From: Amoebidium appalachense
Lineage: Eukaryota > Ichthyosporea
DNA: 64,000 nt
Reading direction: 5' to 3'
NCBI GenBank assembly: GCA_963693365.1
Contig: CAVNZM010000003.1
Coordinates: forward strand, 310,001 to 374,000
Below are positions 13,869 to 24,185 of the stretch, in pieces. The notes beneath the pieces were generated by a model. The model was not told the DNA's origin. It saw only the letters and a program-made list of their open reading frames with translations, and searched no databases. Position 1 is the stretch's first letter, and the number at the start of each line of letters is the position of its first letter. The position numbers were made by a program, and so were the translations under genes.

Positions 13869-14345
13869 ACCAAATACATAGCTGACAGAATTTCCCATCG
13901 TCAGTCTCTCATCAAGGGAAAAAAACTAAAAGCTAGTGTCAACTGGTACGCCCAACCACACCTTTGCCCGTTCGCGTACCTAGCAACTGCTTTTATGACT
14001 ATTGTACAACTAATAAACTTAGTCTAAAGATTACTACTATCCCATCAGGACACTACTATAGACATGATGATAGCTGAGGGAATTTCCATGATCAGCCTCT
14101 CATCAAGGGAAGGGAGGGGGGGAAAAAATACTTATCCATCAACTCTCGCGTAACAACTGGTATGCCCAACCACTGTCACCTTCCCGCGTACATATCAACT
14201 GCTTTAGATTATGACTATTGTACAACTAATAAACTAAAGGGTTAGACTGTCTTATGGTAACTCAGACATCACTAAGGGAATTTTCCATGATCAGCCTCTG
14301 CTTAAGGGAAGGGGGAAAAAAATAACTCATCCATCAACACTTCGT
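13869..14345 (+). repeat. diverged tandem array, about 185-bp unit, 2.5 copies
   Basis: Units share AGCTGA(C/G)(A/G)GAATTTCC, then CTCATCAAGGGAA, then ACTGGTA(C/T)GCCCAACCAC, then TATGACTATTGTACAACTAA. They start near 13880, 14070 and 14265; the last is truncated near 14345. The array lies 140 bp downstream of a minus-strand terminal exon. No coding potential is seen. Confidence 0.8.
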
Positions 14346-14485
14346 AGGATCAAGTTGAATGATGTTATCAGTCTCTCGGTAGTTTTAACCAAAGCTTTAA
14401 ATTTTCGTAAAGGCACACACCGCAGGAAAGTTTTAACGGCCTGGTGACCAACACACTCCACACAAAAACATAGCAACACACCTAT

Positions 14486-14704
14486 CTACCACCAAGCGAA
14501 AGTTTTTTTTTGCAGAGAGTTGCGCCGTTTATCCACCGATGCCTTGATCGAACTTTGAGTTCCTCCCTTCTGCTTCTTCTTTATGAATTCAAGGCGTGCA
14601 CGTGTGGCAGCGAGCTCAGAGATGATGGAGTCGAACCACAGACCAAATTCGGAGAGATCTACGTCATCTATACTGTCACTGTCGAAGAAATCATCCATTC
14701 CATC
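14486..14704 (-). CDS. 3'-terminal exon of an unidentified minus-strand gene
   Basis: The open frame starts right after a consensus acceptor (TTTCTTTTCAG at 14715-14705) and ends at a TAG (14488-14486). The 72 or so residues begin acidic (DGMDDFFDSDSIDDVDLSEF), continue with a helical stretch (FDSIISELAATRARLEFIKK) and end Lys/Arg-rich. The (GA)n tract on the plus strand from 14713 is (CT)n in the sense of this gene and forms an extreme polypyrimidine tract before the acceptor. The function is not recognised. The upstream exons could be those at 15574-15667 or 16243-16441, but both of these end in their own stops. Confidence 0.5.
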   Translation of the reverse strand, partial: DGMDDFFDSDSIDDVDLSEFGLWFDSIISELAATRARLEFIKKKQKGGTQSSIKASVDKRRNSLQKKTFAWW

Positions 14705-14712
14705 CTGAAAAG

Positions 14713-15070
<358 letters not shown>

Positions 15071-15244
15071 AGTAAGCAAAAGTTGTCATGGTATAGTCTG
15101 CTATGTAGCCTTTGTCCAAAATACAATAACTACTATAATGTATATGGTTTAGAGATTTACGCCACGCTTGTGCTATAATTTATATAAATTATTGTGTCAA
15201 TTAGTAAGTGCTCTTTTGTATCTGTCTCTGCTTCCACTCCGGGG

Positions 15245-15573
<329 letters not shown>

Positions 15574-15667
15574 TCACTTTTTCGTGTCGTCGCTCACTCC
15601 GTAGAGTTGTTCCATTTTGGCCTTCGTCAGGTCGGTCTCGTCGGGCTCCCTGAGAGACTCTTCATAC
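15574..15667 (-). CDS. short 3'-terminal exon, unidentified gene
   Basis: After an acceptor (GTGCAG at 15673-15668) one leftover base and 30 codons run to a TGA at 15576-15574. The peptide begins YEESLREPDETDLTKAKMEQ and ends DDTKK. It is charged and probably helical; no family is recognised. A poly(G) run follows the stop at once. It may be the last exon of the gene whose piece is seen at 16243-16441. Confidence 0.4.
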
Positions 15668-15962
15668 CTGCACATGCACAGATGTGGCGGAGTCATCACT
15701 ATGTTTGGGCTAACAGACAAAAAATGTTTGCCAATCCGATCAGGCCGGGCCGCCCCGCCCCGCCTGTCCACGGGTGCTCCATGGGTGTCTCTTCTAGTTT
15801 ACGAAAGCAAAGAAAGGTTCATGGACGTACACATGCACTGGCCCTTGCAGCCCTGAGCCTTTTTTTTTGTGAACATGTGCACAATTCAAGAGGAGTATCC
15901 CTGAAAGGTGCTGCAACGATATTAATAGGGAAAAACACAGTGTGTAGAAGAATCTGATGTTG

Positions 15963-16240
15963 ACTCAGCGCATATATTCTTTCAGACATTTGGGGGGGGA
16001 AAAGGGTCTGAGGTATGTAGTACATACACGGAAAGCGAATGACTCTTAAAGCAAATGGGCCATTTGGCTCAGGGCATATACTCTTTTAGACATTATTTTG
16101 AGAAAACGGGATCTGAACTAGGACACGAATATTCTCTTTGAAATAAGCCAGTTTTACTCAGTGCATATATCCTTTCGGACATTCGAGGAAAAAGGTCAGA
16201 GAAGCAGTACATGAAAAGTGAATGATTCTTTAAGCGAATA
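15963..16240 (+). repeat. three diverged tandem units, about 90-104 bp
   Basis: Units begin ACTCAGCGCATATATTCTTTC (15963, first 20 bases), GCTCAGGGCATATACTC (16067) and ACTCAGTGCATATATCC (16156). Each continues with AGACATT-like sequence and later a GAA(A/T)GCGAAT or GTGAATGA-like word. No coding potential. Confidence 0.7.
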
Positions 16241-16242
16241 AG

Positions 16243-16441
16243 TCATATATTAGAAGCCTGAGACAAAGCTAAATGCCTGCTTATTGCGTCGTCCAATGCC
16301 AGCAGGGGGTTTCTATTTTTGGCATCCTGGGCCAACTTGGCCTCCTCCTCCTTTAATAAAGATGAGGGCCTCGTCCTTGGCCCTCTCCAACAGCGCCACC
16401 TTTAGCAGCTCCTTGCGCCGGAAATAGCCAATCGTCGTATT
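16243..16441 (-). pseudogene. helical, charged exon with a one-base frame break
   Basis: After an acceptor (GTGCAG before 16441) the frame reads NTTIGYFRRKELLKVALLER and continues helically. At the GGAGGAGGAGG run (16341-16352) the open frame shifts: beyond it the sensible reading is EEEAKLAQDAKNRNPLLALD, ending at TGA 16245-16243. A single extra G would explain this. The protein looks like a coiled coil or helical bundle; the family is not recognised. Orientation and spacing would allow it to join the exons at 15574-15667 and 14486-14704, but that is unproven. Confidence 0.4.
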
Positions 16442-17492
16442 CTGCACACATTACTTTTTTTGGGGGGGCCATGGAGAGTATGCCTCCAAAACTTTCGGGA
16501 GTTTAAACAACCCCCCCCCCCCCCCCCCCCCCCTCCCCTTCCTGATCCCAGGCACACACTGTGGCACTCTCTTGTTCGACCCGGGGCTTGTAGTACAAAC
16601 TTTTAAGAATCTGAGTAACTTGTGTAGCTACATGAGACTCAAAGAGATGCTTGGGGAGGGGGGTGGGAGGGGGGGAGGGAAGCACCTTTTTTTTTTGGGA
16701 GAAGTTCGGTAACTAATATAATTGATGTGTGTTACATATACGTATATGCTGAGTGAAAGTTGCTGTCCCCCTCCCCCCCCCCCTCCCCCTCTCCCCCCCT
16801 CCTCCCCCCCCCCCTTCCCCCCCTCCCCCCGCGCTAATGTTACTTATGAGAGGAAAAAAGAGGATTATTTTTCATTGCGCATGGTATTCCTTGTCTTTCA
16901 AGGTTTTTTTCTTGGAGGTGGAGAGGAGGGAACGGGTGGAGGGGAGGGAGGGACGGAGGGGGGGAGGGAGGGGGGGGGGGGGAGGGGGGGGGGGACCGTG
17001 GGGGGAGGGGCAAATTTTCATGCAGCAGCTGTGAAGGCTTTTACGGTCACTCTGCTTTTTGCACTTCTCAACTTGAAGTATTGCTTGGAAGTATTCAATA
17101 GTATACTATATAAAAACCTTCCGAAAGACGGCGACATACAATAAAATGTGAACAAAATGGTAAAAAAGAAGGGGGGGGGGGGGGGGGAAGAAACAGAGGA
17201 GGGGGGGAGGGGGGGGGGGGGGGGGGGGGGGGAGGGAGAGTCCTTTCTACCGGCCTCTCTTTTCTCTAAAAAAAAAAAAATGCAATATGATGCCTTGTGC
17301 CAGTACTATGACTTGGTACTGAATTAACACGCGTTAGTGTGCCATACATACATGATGGTTGGTGCACATTAATTGTGGATGGGTCATTTCCGAATTATCG
17401 AACCGATTTTCACTTAGACTTTTCAAGAAGTCAGATCCTAGTATGTGAAGCCTATGTCCGTCTGAGCCCAAGCACATCAAACATAAACGTAC
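16442..17492. other. no gene seen; poly(C)/poly(G) tracts
   Basis: Poly(C) at about 16510-16532, C-rich at 16770-16830, G-rich at 16917-17010 and poly(G) at 17170-17232. Short ORFs here have no recognisable features. Confidence 0.5.
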
Positions 17493-17795
17493 CTGTGCGT
17501 AACGTAGTTCATCCACAGTCCCACTCATAATCGGGCGGGCAGTGTAATTTGAGGTCATCCCGTTTACCCCCTCATCCTCCAACACAGGGCCTAGAACACG
17601 TTCATCGGCTGGATGGGCTCATCAGGCTGACTCCGAATCAGAGTTGACGTCAATAGTCTGGGAAGCCCTCGGATGGTTCCCATCCTTTATCTTTCCTGTC
17701 TTTTTATCGTCTTGCTCGAGTGGAACACGTGAGTCTAATGCCACATCTACCAAGTCAGAAGTAGTGGCATTTTCCGAGCTCGGGCTAGAAGGCGC
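17493..17795 (-). pseudogene. host exon, downstream part, interrupted by the nested retroelements
   Basis: Read on the minus strand from the chromovirus target site, the frame continues PSSPSSENATTSDLVDVALD and is Ser/Asp/Glu-rich. It meets two consecutive TGA codons (17624-17619), then stays open in the same frame (HPADERVLGPVLEDEGVNG) to a strong donor CACAG/GTACGT at 17493/17492. The other half lies at 26328-26362, about 8.5 kb away across the insertion. Removing the insertion and one copy of its 5-bp duplication joins the two halves in frame. TGATGA could come from CGACGA by C-to-T change at two CpG sites. The function is not recognised. Confidence 0.55.
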
Positions 17796-18405
17796 TGTTG
17801 TATAAAATGATCGTGTGTCCGTGACAAAACAATATATTTGTAAATGAACGGGGTTGACTAGACCACGCTTTGCTAAGTTACGTGCTAGTCCTACTTACAC
17901 CTAGTAAGCCGAGCACACTGAGTGAGCTCTGAAGCCCCCGACATGCCCTTATATCGGAGCTCGCACAGCGGCTCAGACATGCGCATCGGTATGTCCTTTT
18001 GGCTACGAGAGCCAATCACATACGGTTCACGGTTCTGTCCCATGGCATCACGGTTCCAATAAACTAAGTGAGCCAATCGGGTGACAGTACTTGACTAGCG
18101 ATGCATTCCACAGTCATACCTCACGGCTACTTGCATATTTTCCCATGATAAAACTATGACATAAAATCTCATGGTTCCTCTACAACGTGTCGGTCCCATG
18201 TGACTATTATATCTGTTTTCCCATGAATAAAACTGCAAGCTGCACGTGCACATATGTCTAAATCCATGCTCATGTGCACAAGACTGGGGGGGACATGCAT
18301 ACTGGCCTACCTAAGATCAAACACAGTGGTATATATACATGTACACGTGCGCGTATATCTCAACCTGTGTACATCCATACTAGATATCCGGTATCATATA
18401 CCACA
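17796..18405 (-). repeat. chromovirus 3' LTR (left copy, element reads minus)
   Basis: 610 bp with TG/CA termini. The chromodomain ORF ends a few codons inside it. A G-rich stretch (GGTGGGGCG in the element's sense) next to its edge could be the polypurine tract. Confidence 0.85.
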
Positions 18406-18927
18406 CGCCCCACCGTAAAAAGAAGTATGTCGTCCGCGACATACGTCACCATGCTCCACACATGAGTCAATGTATCCGTGGAACGATGCAAGGTCACCTC
18501 TGCGTTGGTGGAACTCTCGGATCTTGTCCGGGCAGGCTAAGTCTTTTTCACACTCCCAAGAGGTGAATGATTCATCTTTGCCTGCCCACTTGATCTGGTA
18601 CCACTTGTAAGGGGTGGATTGCTTACGCCGTTTCTGAATTTTTACGTCAAGCACCTTTTCCACCACCCACTCGTCCGGCAGAACCTTGTTGAAATTGTGA
18701 CTATCGCCCGTGTCCGGGAGGTGAGAGAGATCTTGAGGCCGAATTCTGTTTTGCTCACTCAATTCAAGTTGAATATCGTCCACGTGCCACTTGTTGGACA
18801 TTGTGTTCATAGAAGCTAGTTCTAGTGCACGTTGTTCCTTCTGTAAGTCAGAAATGATTGCATCTTGTGAGGCCAACCTCTGCTCCAGTAGTTGGACTAG
18901 TTGCTGCAACTGTAAGTTGTCAGACAT
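18394..18927 (-). CDS. chimeric ORF: Copia-LTR-encoded coiled coil fused to a chromovirus chromodomain
   Basis: This is a 177-codon ORF. Residues 1-46 (starting MSDNLQLQQLVQLLEQRL) lie in the inverted Copia LTR and look like a coiled coil. The frame then crosses the LTR end at 18792/18791 into chromovirus sequence, giving a linker and a chromodomain (DEWVVEKVLDVKIQKRRK, then WYQIKWAGKDESFTSWE). It ends at a TGA inside the chromovirus LTR. Chromodomains at the C-terminus of Gypsy integrases bind histone marks and guide integration. The Copia LTR has a TATA-like box 112-120 bp upstream of the ATG (19039-19047) pointing into this ORF, so expression is plausible. The right-hand LTR carries the same start but diverges after codon 45 and soon stops. 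Confidence 0.6.
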   Translation of the reverse strand: MSDNLQLQQLVQLLEQRLASQDAIISDLQKEQRALELASMNTMSNKWHVDDIQLELSEQNRIRPQDLSHLPDTGDSHNFNKVLPDEWVVEKVLDVKIQKRRKQSTPYKWYQIKWAGKDESFTSWECEKDLACPDKIREFHQRRGDLASFHGYIDSCVEHGDVCRGRHTSFYGGACGI

Positions 18928-19546
18928 AGTGTCGTGTATGATGGGTAACTAGTCTATGTGTTTTGTGCACTGAAAACGACAGTAGAAAAGTGTAAATCAA
19001 TCGTTCTGCTTCCCATGTTTGTGACATGGGAGGCACTGCTTTATATAGTCGTTGGCCACCTCATGGTGGCCTCGTGTGCACCCTGGTGGTGGGCCATGTA
19101 CAGCATGGCCGAAAAGAGAGCACAATGAAAACAAGTCGTTAAAGATATAAAAGTTAACTGTGCACGTTGAGTGGCTAGTTAACTTGCACTAAAGCACACA
19201 AATAAACGTGTTTAACACACCAATTGCAGTTAAACGTAAATCTTACTTCACACAACTAAAAATATTCTGAGAATATCCGGGAATAAAGCACACTACCACT
19301 CTAAGAATAGAATCCTGTGGCAAATATAGACATGACATCATCTGAACCGGGAATATTAATTAATGAGCACAATTAGGACGTTGCTAGTGAAGCTCGTCAT
19401 TGGTACAGTTTTGGCTCAAACATATAACTACCATATATGAATATGACCGTAAACAAAAGCTCTATGCACTCGAGTGAGTGTTGAAAGAATTATTCAATTG
19501 CTCAGAAACTTTCTCTAACAGACATTGCTAGCCGGGAGTACCAGTG
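18792..19546 (-). repeat. inverted Copia LTR (left arm)
   Basis: Reverse complement of 22939-23693 over 755 bp with no difference noticed. It starts TGTTGGACATTG on the plus strand (the U5 end inverted) and stops at CCAGTG, 10 bp short of the true U3 terminus. Confidence 0.9.
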
Positions 19547-22500
19547 CTCCTCGACTCTGGAGCCACTGACCATGTGTGCACCCCCGGCCCGATGTGTTCG
19601 TCAACATGCGTGCGGCGCCTTACTCCACGGTCCAAGTAGCCGACAAGGGTGCATGTGCAGTGCTTGGGGTGGGCGACGTGTTCTTTTCCAGCACCATCGA
19701 CGGCGTTACTGCGGTGCATCAGCTGACGGATGTACTCTACGTGCCCTCCATCCCCGACACTCTCATCAGTGTGTTCACGGCATCTACCAACGGCGTTTTA
19801 CCCCGCTTTGACACCCGCGGCGGCGTTAAGTTGTGCTACGGCGATCAAATTCTGGCCACCGGCTCGGCTGTCGGCACCAAGCTGTACCACATGGCGGTGT
19901 CTCTTCTGCGCGCGGACACAACCCCGGACGCCCAAACCACCACTGCTCCGCGTATCCTCAAGGTTACTGCCGACCTCAACACGTGGCACTACCGTCTGGG
20001 CCATGCTGGCTTTGACGCTGTACGCTCGGTCATCAAGTCTGCAGGCCTGTTGGTGGGTGGCGGTGCCAAGTCTCCGGGTGTGTGTGAGCCCTGTGCCCTC
20101 GGCAAAGCCCACCGTGTTGCCTTCTCCGAATCAACCAGCCAAGCTCCCCGGGTCCTAGCCAAGGTTCACAGCGACATCAGCGGCCCCTTCCCTCCCGCGA
20201 TCGGTGGTGCTCAGTACTTGGCGACGTTCCACGACGAATTCACCGGCCACACCACGGCCGTGCCCCTCGTCAAGAAGTCGGACACACTGGCTGCATATGT
20301 GACGTACCACAAGGCGGCGGTTACCCAACACGGTGTTCCCATGCAGGTGTTTCAGTCCGACGGGGGGGGCGAGTACATGGGCACGGCCTTCGGGGACTAC
20401 AACCGTGAGCACGGCATTCGCCATCAGATCACTACCACCGGCTCTCCTCAACAGAATGGGACTGCCGAACGACTGAACCGGACCCTCCTCGACATGGTTC
20501 GGGCACTCCTGCAGCAGTCCGGCCTTCCGGTGGGATTCTGGGCCGAGGCAGCTGTGACCGCGGCTTTTATACGCAACATGCTCCCGTCGCGAGCCACCGG
20601 CAGCCAATCGTCTCCCGCCCTGCTGTGGACCGGCATTCCTCCCGACTACAGCCGGCTCCGTGTCTGGGGCTCTCCCTGCTACGTCCATCAACAGGACACA
20701 CCGAAACTGGCGCCTCGTGCCGTCAAGGGCATCTTCGTGGGCTACCCTCCTAACATCAAGGGCTACAAGGTCTGGATTCCAGCAGCACACAAGATGACCG
20801 TCAGCCGTGACGTGCAGTTCGACGAGGCTGCTATTCTGCACCCCCTCGGTGATGTCCTATCTGATTGGTCGACTGCACCGGCAATTCATCATTTTTTGGA
20901 GTCATCTGATTCGTCAAATCAGCCAGCCAATCACATCGTCCGGAATGATCAGCAATCTGATTCGTCTCGTCTGTCAGCCAATCATGATGAGACAGCGCCG
21001 AGTGATCAATTGGACATTCCGATCCTGCCCGAGCCTGCACATCGGCTCCCCCGGACGACCCGTAGTGGCGCTGTGTACAACGACCAACGTCGAGGCCCGA
21101 CTGCCAACGTGGCTGCTGCTACGGCCCCCCTTGCCCCCCAGGCTACGGCTCCTGCATCAACACCCATCAAGGCTTCCACCATTGTTGTCCCCAAGACTGT
21201 CCGGGCTGCACTCAAGAGTCCCCAGCGTCTGAAATGGGAGGCGGCTGCACACCGTGAGCTCAAGGCCCTGGAAGACAACGGCACCTTCACCCTTGTGCCC
21301 CGTCCAGAGGATGGCTCCACTGTCATTCCGGTCGGCTGGGTCTTTACGGTCAAGCAGGACAACGTCGGCAACGTCACTGCCTTCAAGGCCCGGCTTGTGG
21401 CCCGGGGCAATTACCAGCAGCCTGGCCAGGACTATTTCGTCACCGAGTCACCTGTGGCTGCGCTGGCTACTGCTACCATCCGGCTGGTTTTGGCTACCTC
21501 CGTGGCCCAAGGTCTGCCTCTGCGCCACATCGACGTCAACACAGCATTCCTCAACGGCACCGTCAACGAGACCATCTACATTGAGCAGCCCCCTGGCTTC
21601 GTCAACCCCTCGGCCCCCCATGCTGTCGGCTTGCTCCACAAGGCGCTCTACGGCCTAAAACAGGCACCGCGCCAGTGGTATGAGGCCCTCCGTGACCATA
21701 TCCTCGACCAAGGCTTCATTGTGAGTGCTGCTGACCCGTGCCTGTTCATCAAGAATGCCGGGACCCCAACGTTTATTGCCCTTGCTGCCTACGTGGATGA
21801 CTTCACCGTGACGGCCGCCACTGATGCGCTCATCGACGATTTTTTCACCAAGCTGGATGCTCGTTTCTCTGCCAAGGACCTGGGTCGTCCTACCCTGCTC
21901 ATCGGGCACACTCTTACCTGGCTGGAGGACGGGTCTCTGCGTCTGGGCCATCGTCAACACATCATCGACTTGGCTGCCCGTTTTCGTCTCACCCACATGT
22001 CCGGCACCAAGACCCCCATCGTCCCGGGCCAGGCCAGTGAAAGCAACAAGACCCCAGCCCACAGCAAGAAGGAGGACTATGCCAGCCTGGTCACCGGTGC
22101 CCTGCTGTGGATTGCGCGTACCACCCGCCCCGACATTTCCCAGGCTCTGGGAGTCCTTACTCGACACATTCATGCGCCCACCGTCACCCACTGGACTATG
22201 GCTACCAGAGTTGTAAGCTACCTGCTGGCCACCATCGACCTGGGTATTGTCTACCGTCCCGGCCCCCCCACCCTTGTTGGCTACTCCGACTCCGACTACG
22301 CCGAGGACCGCGACACCCGGCGCTCCACCACGGGCTATGTCTTCTTCATCAACTCCTCCCCTGTGTCCTGGGTGTCTCGGCTCCAGTCCATCACCACCCA
22401 CAGCTCCACTGAGGCTGAATTTGTGGCCATGTCTGCTGCTACGAACGAGGCCCTCTGGCTCAACTATGTGATGGACGACCTGGGCCTTAATCCTATCGAT

Positions 22501-22743
22501 GAGCCCACCCCGGTGCCCATCCATGGGGACAATGAGTCTGCCCGGGCCCTGCTGGACACCCTGGGGGTTAAGCCCAAGACCAAGCACATCGACGTCCGCT
22601 ACTGCTCCGTCAAGGAACATCACCTGCTGGGCAACATCACTGTGGTCCCGGTGGCTTCTGCTGACAACAAGGCCGACATGTTCACCAAGGCCCTGTCTGC
22701 CTCTTTCTTCACCAAGGCCGTGGGGATGCTCAACATGTGCTGA
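19532..22743 (+). CDS. Copia pol: protease end, integrase, reverse transcriptase, RNase H
   Basis: An uninterrupted 1055-codon frame from 19576 holds the Copia (Ty1) domain order. The HHCC finger is His138, His143, Cys170 and Cys173. The integrase triad is Asp200, Asp262 and Glu298. Reverse transcriptase follows with AFLNG and YVDD at residues 739-742, then RNase H with YSDSDYAEDRD near 903 and TEAEFVAM. All catalytic residues seen are intact. The protease motif LDSGATDH lies just upstream in another frame (19550-19573); one missing C in the CCCCC run at 19579-19583 would explain the shift. Gag is absent and the frame upstream hits a stop inside the inverted LTR. Codon use is GC-rich compared with flanking DNA. 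It ends GMLNMC before a TGA. Confidence 0.9.
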
Positions 22744-22917
22744 GCACCCGTCATCAACCAACTGCGCCCTCATACTTCAGGGGGGGGAGAGAGTTGCATC
22801 CGACTGTGCAACTACGTGTACCATACTAAAATTGAGTAGGGGAATCTTTATTGTCTGTATTTTGTGCACCTGAAGCACTCGAGCTCAGTTGCATTAATTC
22901 ATACCACAATTATCCAA

Positions 22918-22928
22918 TTGAGTAGGGG
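22918..22928 (+). promoter_or_regulatory. polypurine tract of the Copia element
   Basis: TTGAGTAGGGG directly precedes the LTR start TGTTGG. The same word (ATTGAGTAGGGG) also occurs at 22831-22842, giving a second PPT-like copy inside the 3' untranslated region. Confidence 0.6.
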
Positions 22929-23693
22929 TGTTGGAGTACACTGGTACTCCCGGCTAGCAATGTCTGTTAGAGAAAGTTTCTGAGCAATTGAATAATTCTT
23001 TCAACACTCACTCGAGTGCATAGAGCTTTTGTTTACGGTCATATTCATATATGGTAGTTATATGTTTGAGCCAAAACTGTACCAATGACGAGCTTCACTA
23101 GCAACGTCCTAATTGTGCTCATTAATTAATATTCCCGGTTCAGATGATGTCATGTCTATATTTGCCACAGGATTCTATTCTTAGAGTGGTAGTGTGCTTT
23201 ATTCCCGGATATTCTCAGAATATTTTTAGTTGTGTGAAGTAAGATTTACGTTTAACTGCAATTGGTGTGTTAAACACGTTTATTTGTGTGCTTTAGTGCA
23301 AGTTAACTAGCCACTCAACGTGCACAGTTAACTTTTATATCTTTAACGACTTGTTTTCATTGTGCTCTCTTTTCGGCCATGCTGTACATGGCCCACCACC
23401 AGGGTGCACACGAGGCCACCATGAGGTGGCCAACGACTATATAAAGCAGTGCCTCCCATGTCACAAACATGGGAAGCAGAACGATTGATTTACACTTTTC
23501 TACTGTCGTTTTCAGTGCACAAAACACATAGACTAGTTACCCATCATACACGACACTATGTCTGACAACTTACAGTTGCAGCAACTAGTCCAACTACTGG
23601 AGCAGAGGTTGGCCTCACAAGATGCAATCATTTCTGACTTACAGAAGGAACAACGTGCACTAGAACTAGCTTCTATGAACACAATGTCCAACA
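22929..23693 (+). repeat. Copia 3' LTR (right arm)
   Basis: 765 bp beginning TGTTGGA and ending TCCAACA, short inverted termini of the TG...CA kind. A TATA-like box (TATATAAAG) lies at 23438-23446, followed by an ATG at 23558. Confidence 0.85.
23438..23446 (+). promoter_or_regulatory. TATA-like box in Copia LTR
   Basis: TATATAAAG, 112 bp upstream of the LTR-internal ATG. The mirror copy in the left arm is at 19039-19047. Both point outward from the element. Confidence 0.5.
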
Positions 23694-24163
23694 CGTGTCC
23701 CACTCACATGCCCTTCGTGCCCACACATGTTATCGGTAGGCACCCGGCCCGGTGGCACGGCCGGAGGTGAATTGGGTAGGCAACCTTCTCCACCCCCCGT
23801 TGCCCACCTGATGCACTGCGCTAATGCACCAACGACGGCTTGTGTACGACTGGGGTGGGGTTCGGCTTGCAAAACACTCAGTTCGTGTATGTACTCATGT
23901 CGGCTCGTAGGAACGAAATGACCGATGGTACCGAACACGTTCAAATCCGGGCCCACACCATTTTCGCACACAACAGCAATAGATTTATCCACACTAATTT
24001 CACAGATGGTGGGGGGGAACTTATCTCGAAATTCACGAGTAGGCTCGAAGATACCGAGGGTGCCAGCAGCAGCAGCAGCAGCAGTCACATGCACCGTTGC
24101 ACGTAATACACATCCAAAGCCAGATTTGACGGTGGTGTCGTGCTTGACGGTAACAGGACACAT
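23694..24163 (-). pseudogene. chromovirus pol fragment (protease-RT linker type), interrupted
   Basis: The open frame from ATG 24163 begins MCPVTVKHDTTVKSGFGCVL and continues through an Ala run, then FEPTREFRDKFPPT and DKSIAVVCENGVGPD. This beta-rich segment resembles the spacer preceding reverse transcriptase in some Gypsy polyproteins; that match is from memory and tentative. It is cut by the Copia insertion at 23693/23694. Only about 22 bp separate the ATG from the LTR, leaving no room for a gag gene. Confidence 0.4.
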
Positions 24164-24185
24164 TGTGTAGGGGGTGTAGCTCAGC

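Larger units (their letters stand above)
18792..23693 (+). mobile_element. Copia element with LTRs in inverted orientation
   Basis: The pol region reads plus. The right LTR (22929-23693) is in the expected orientation after a polypurine tract. On the left there is instead an inverted copy of that LTR (18792-19546), lacking 10 bp of the U3 end and joined directly to the protease coding region. The two 755-bp arms look identical. The outer flanks are CGTGCCACT on the left and CGTGTCCCACT on the right, an imperfect duplication rather than the clean 5 bp usual for Copia. Gag, the 5' leader and the primer-binding site are absent. Total length is 4902 bp. Confidence 0.8.

Noticed and set aside
21655-22773. 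372-codon minus-strand ORF opposite the Copia RNase H
   Set aside because: It is antisense to a well-supported pol frame and reflects GC-rich codon use. The other ORFs overlapping 19.6-22.8 kb are shadows too.
18792-23693. Mutator-like (MULE/Pack-MULE) transposon with 755-bp inverted arms and a 9-bp duplication
   Set aside because: The right arm starts directly after a Copia polypurine tract and has TGTTGGA/TCCAACA LTR termini, so the arms are LTRs. The 9-bp match is also imperfect. Kept only as an alternative.
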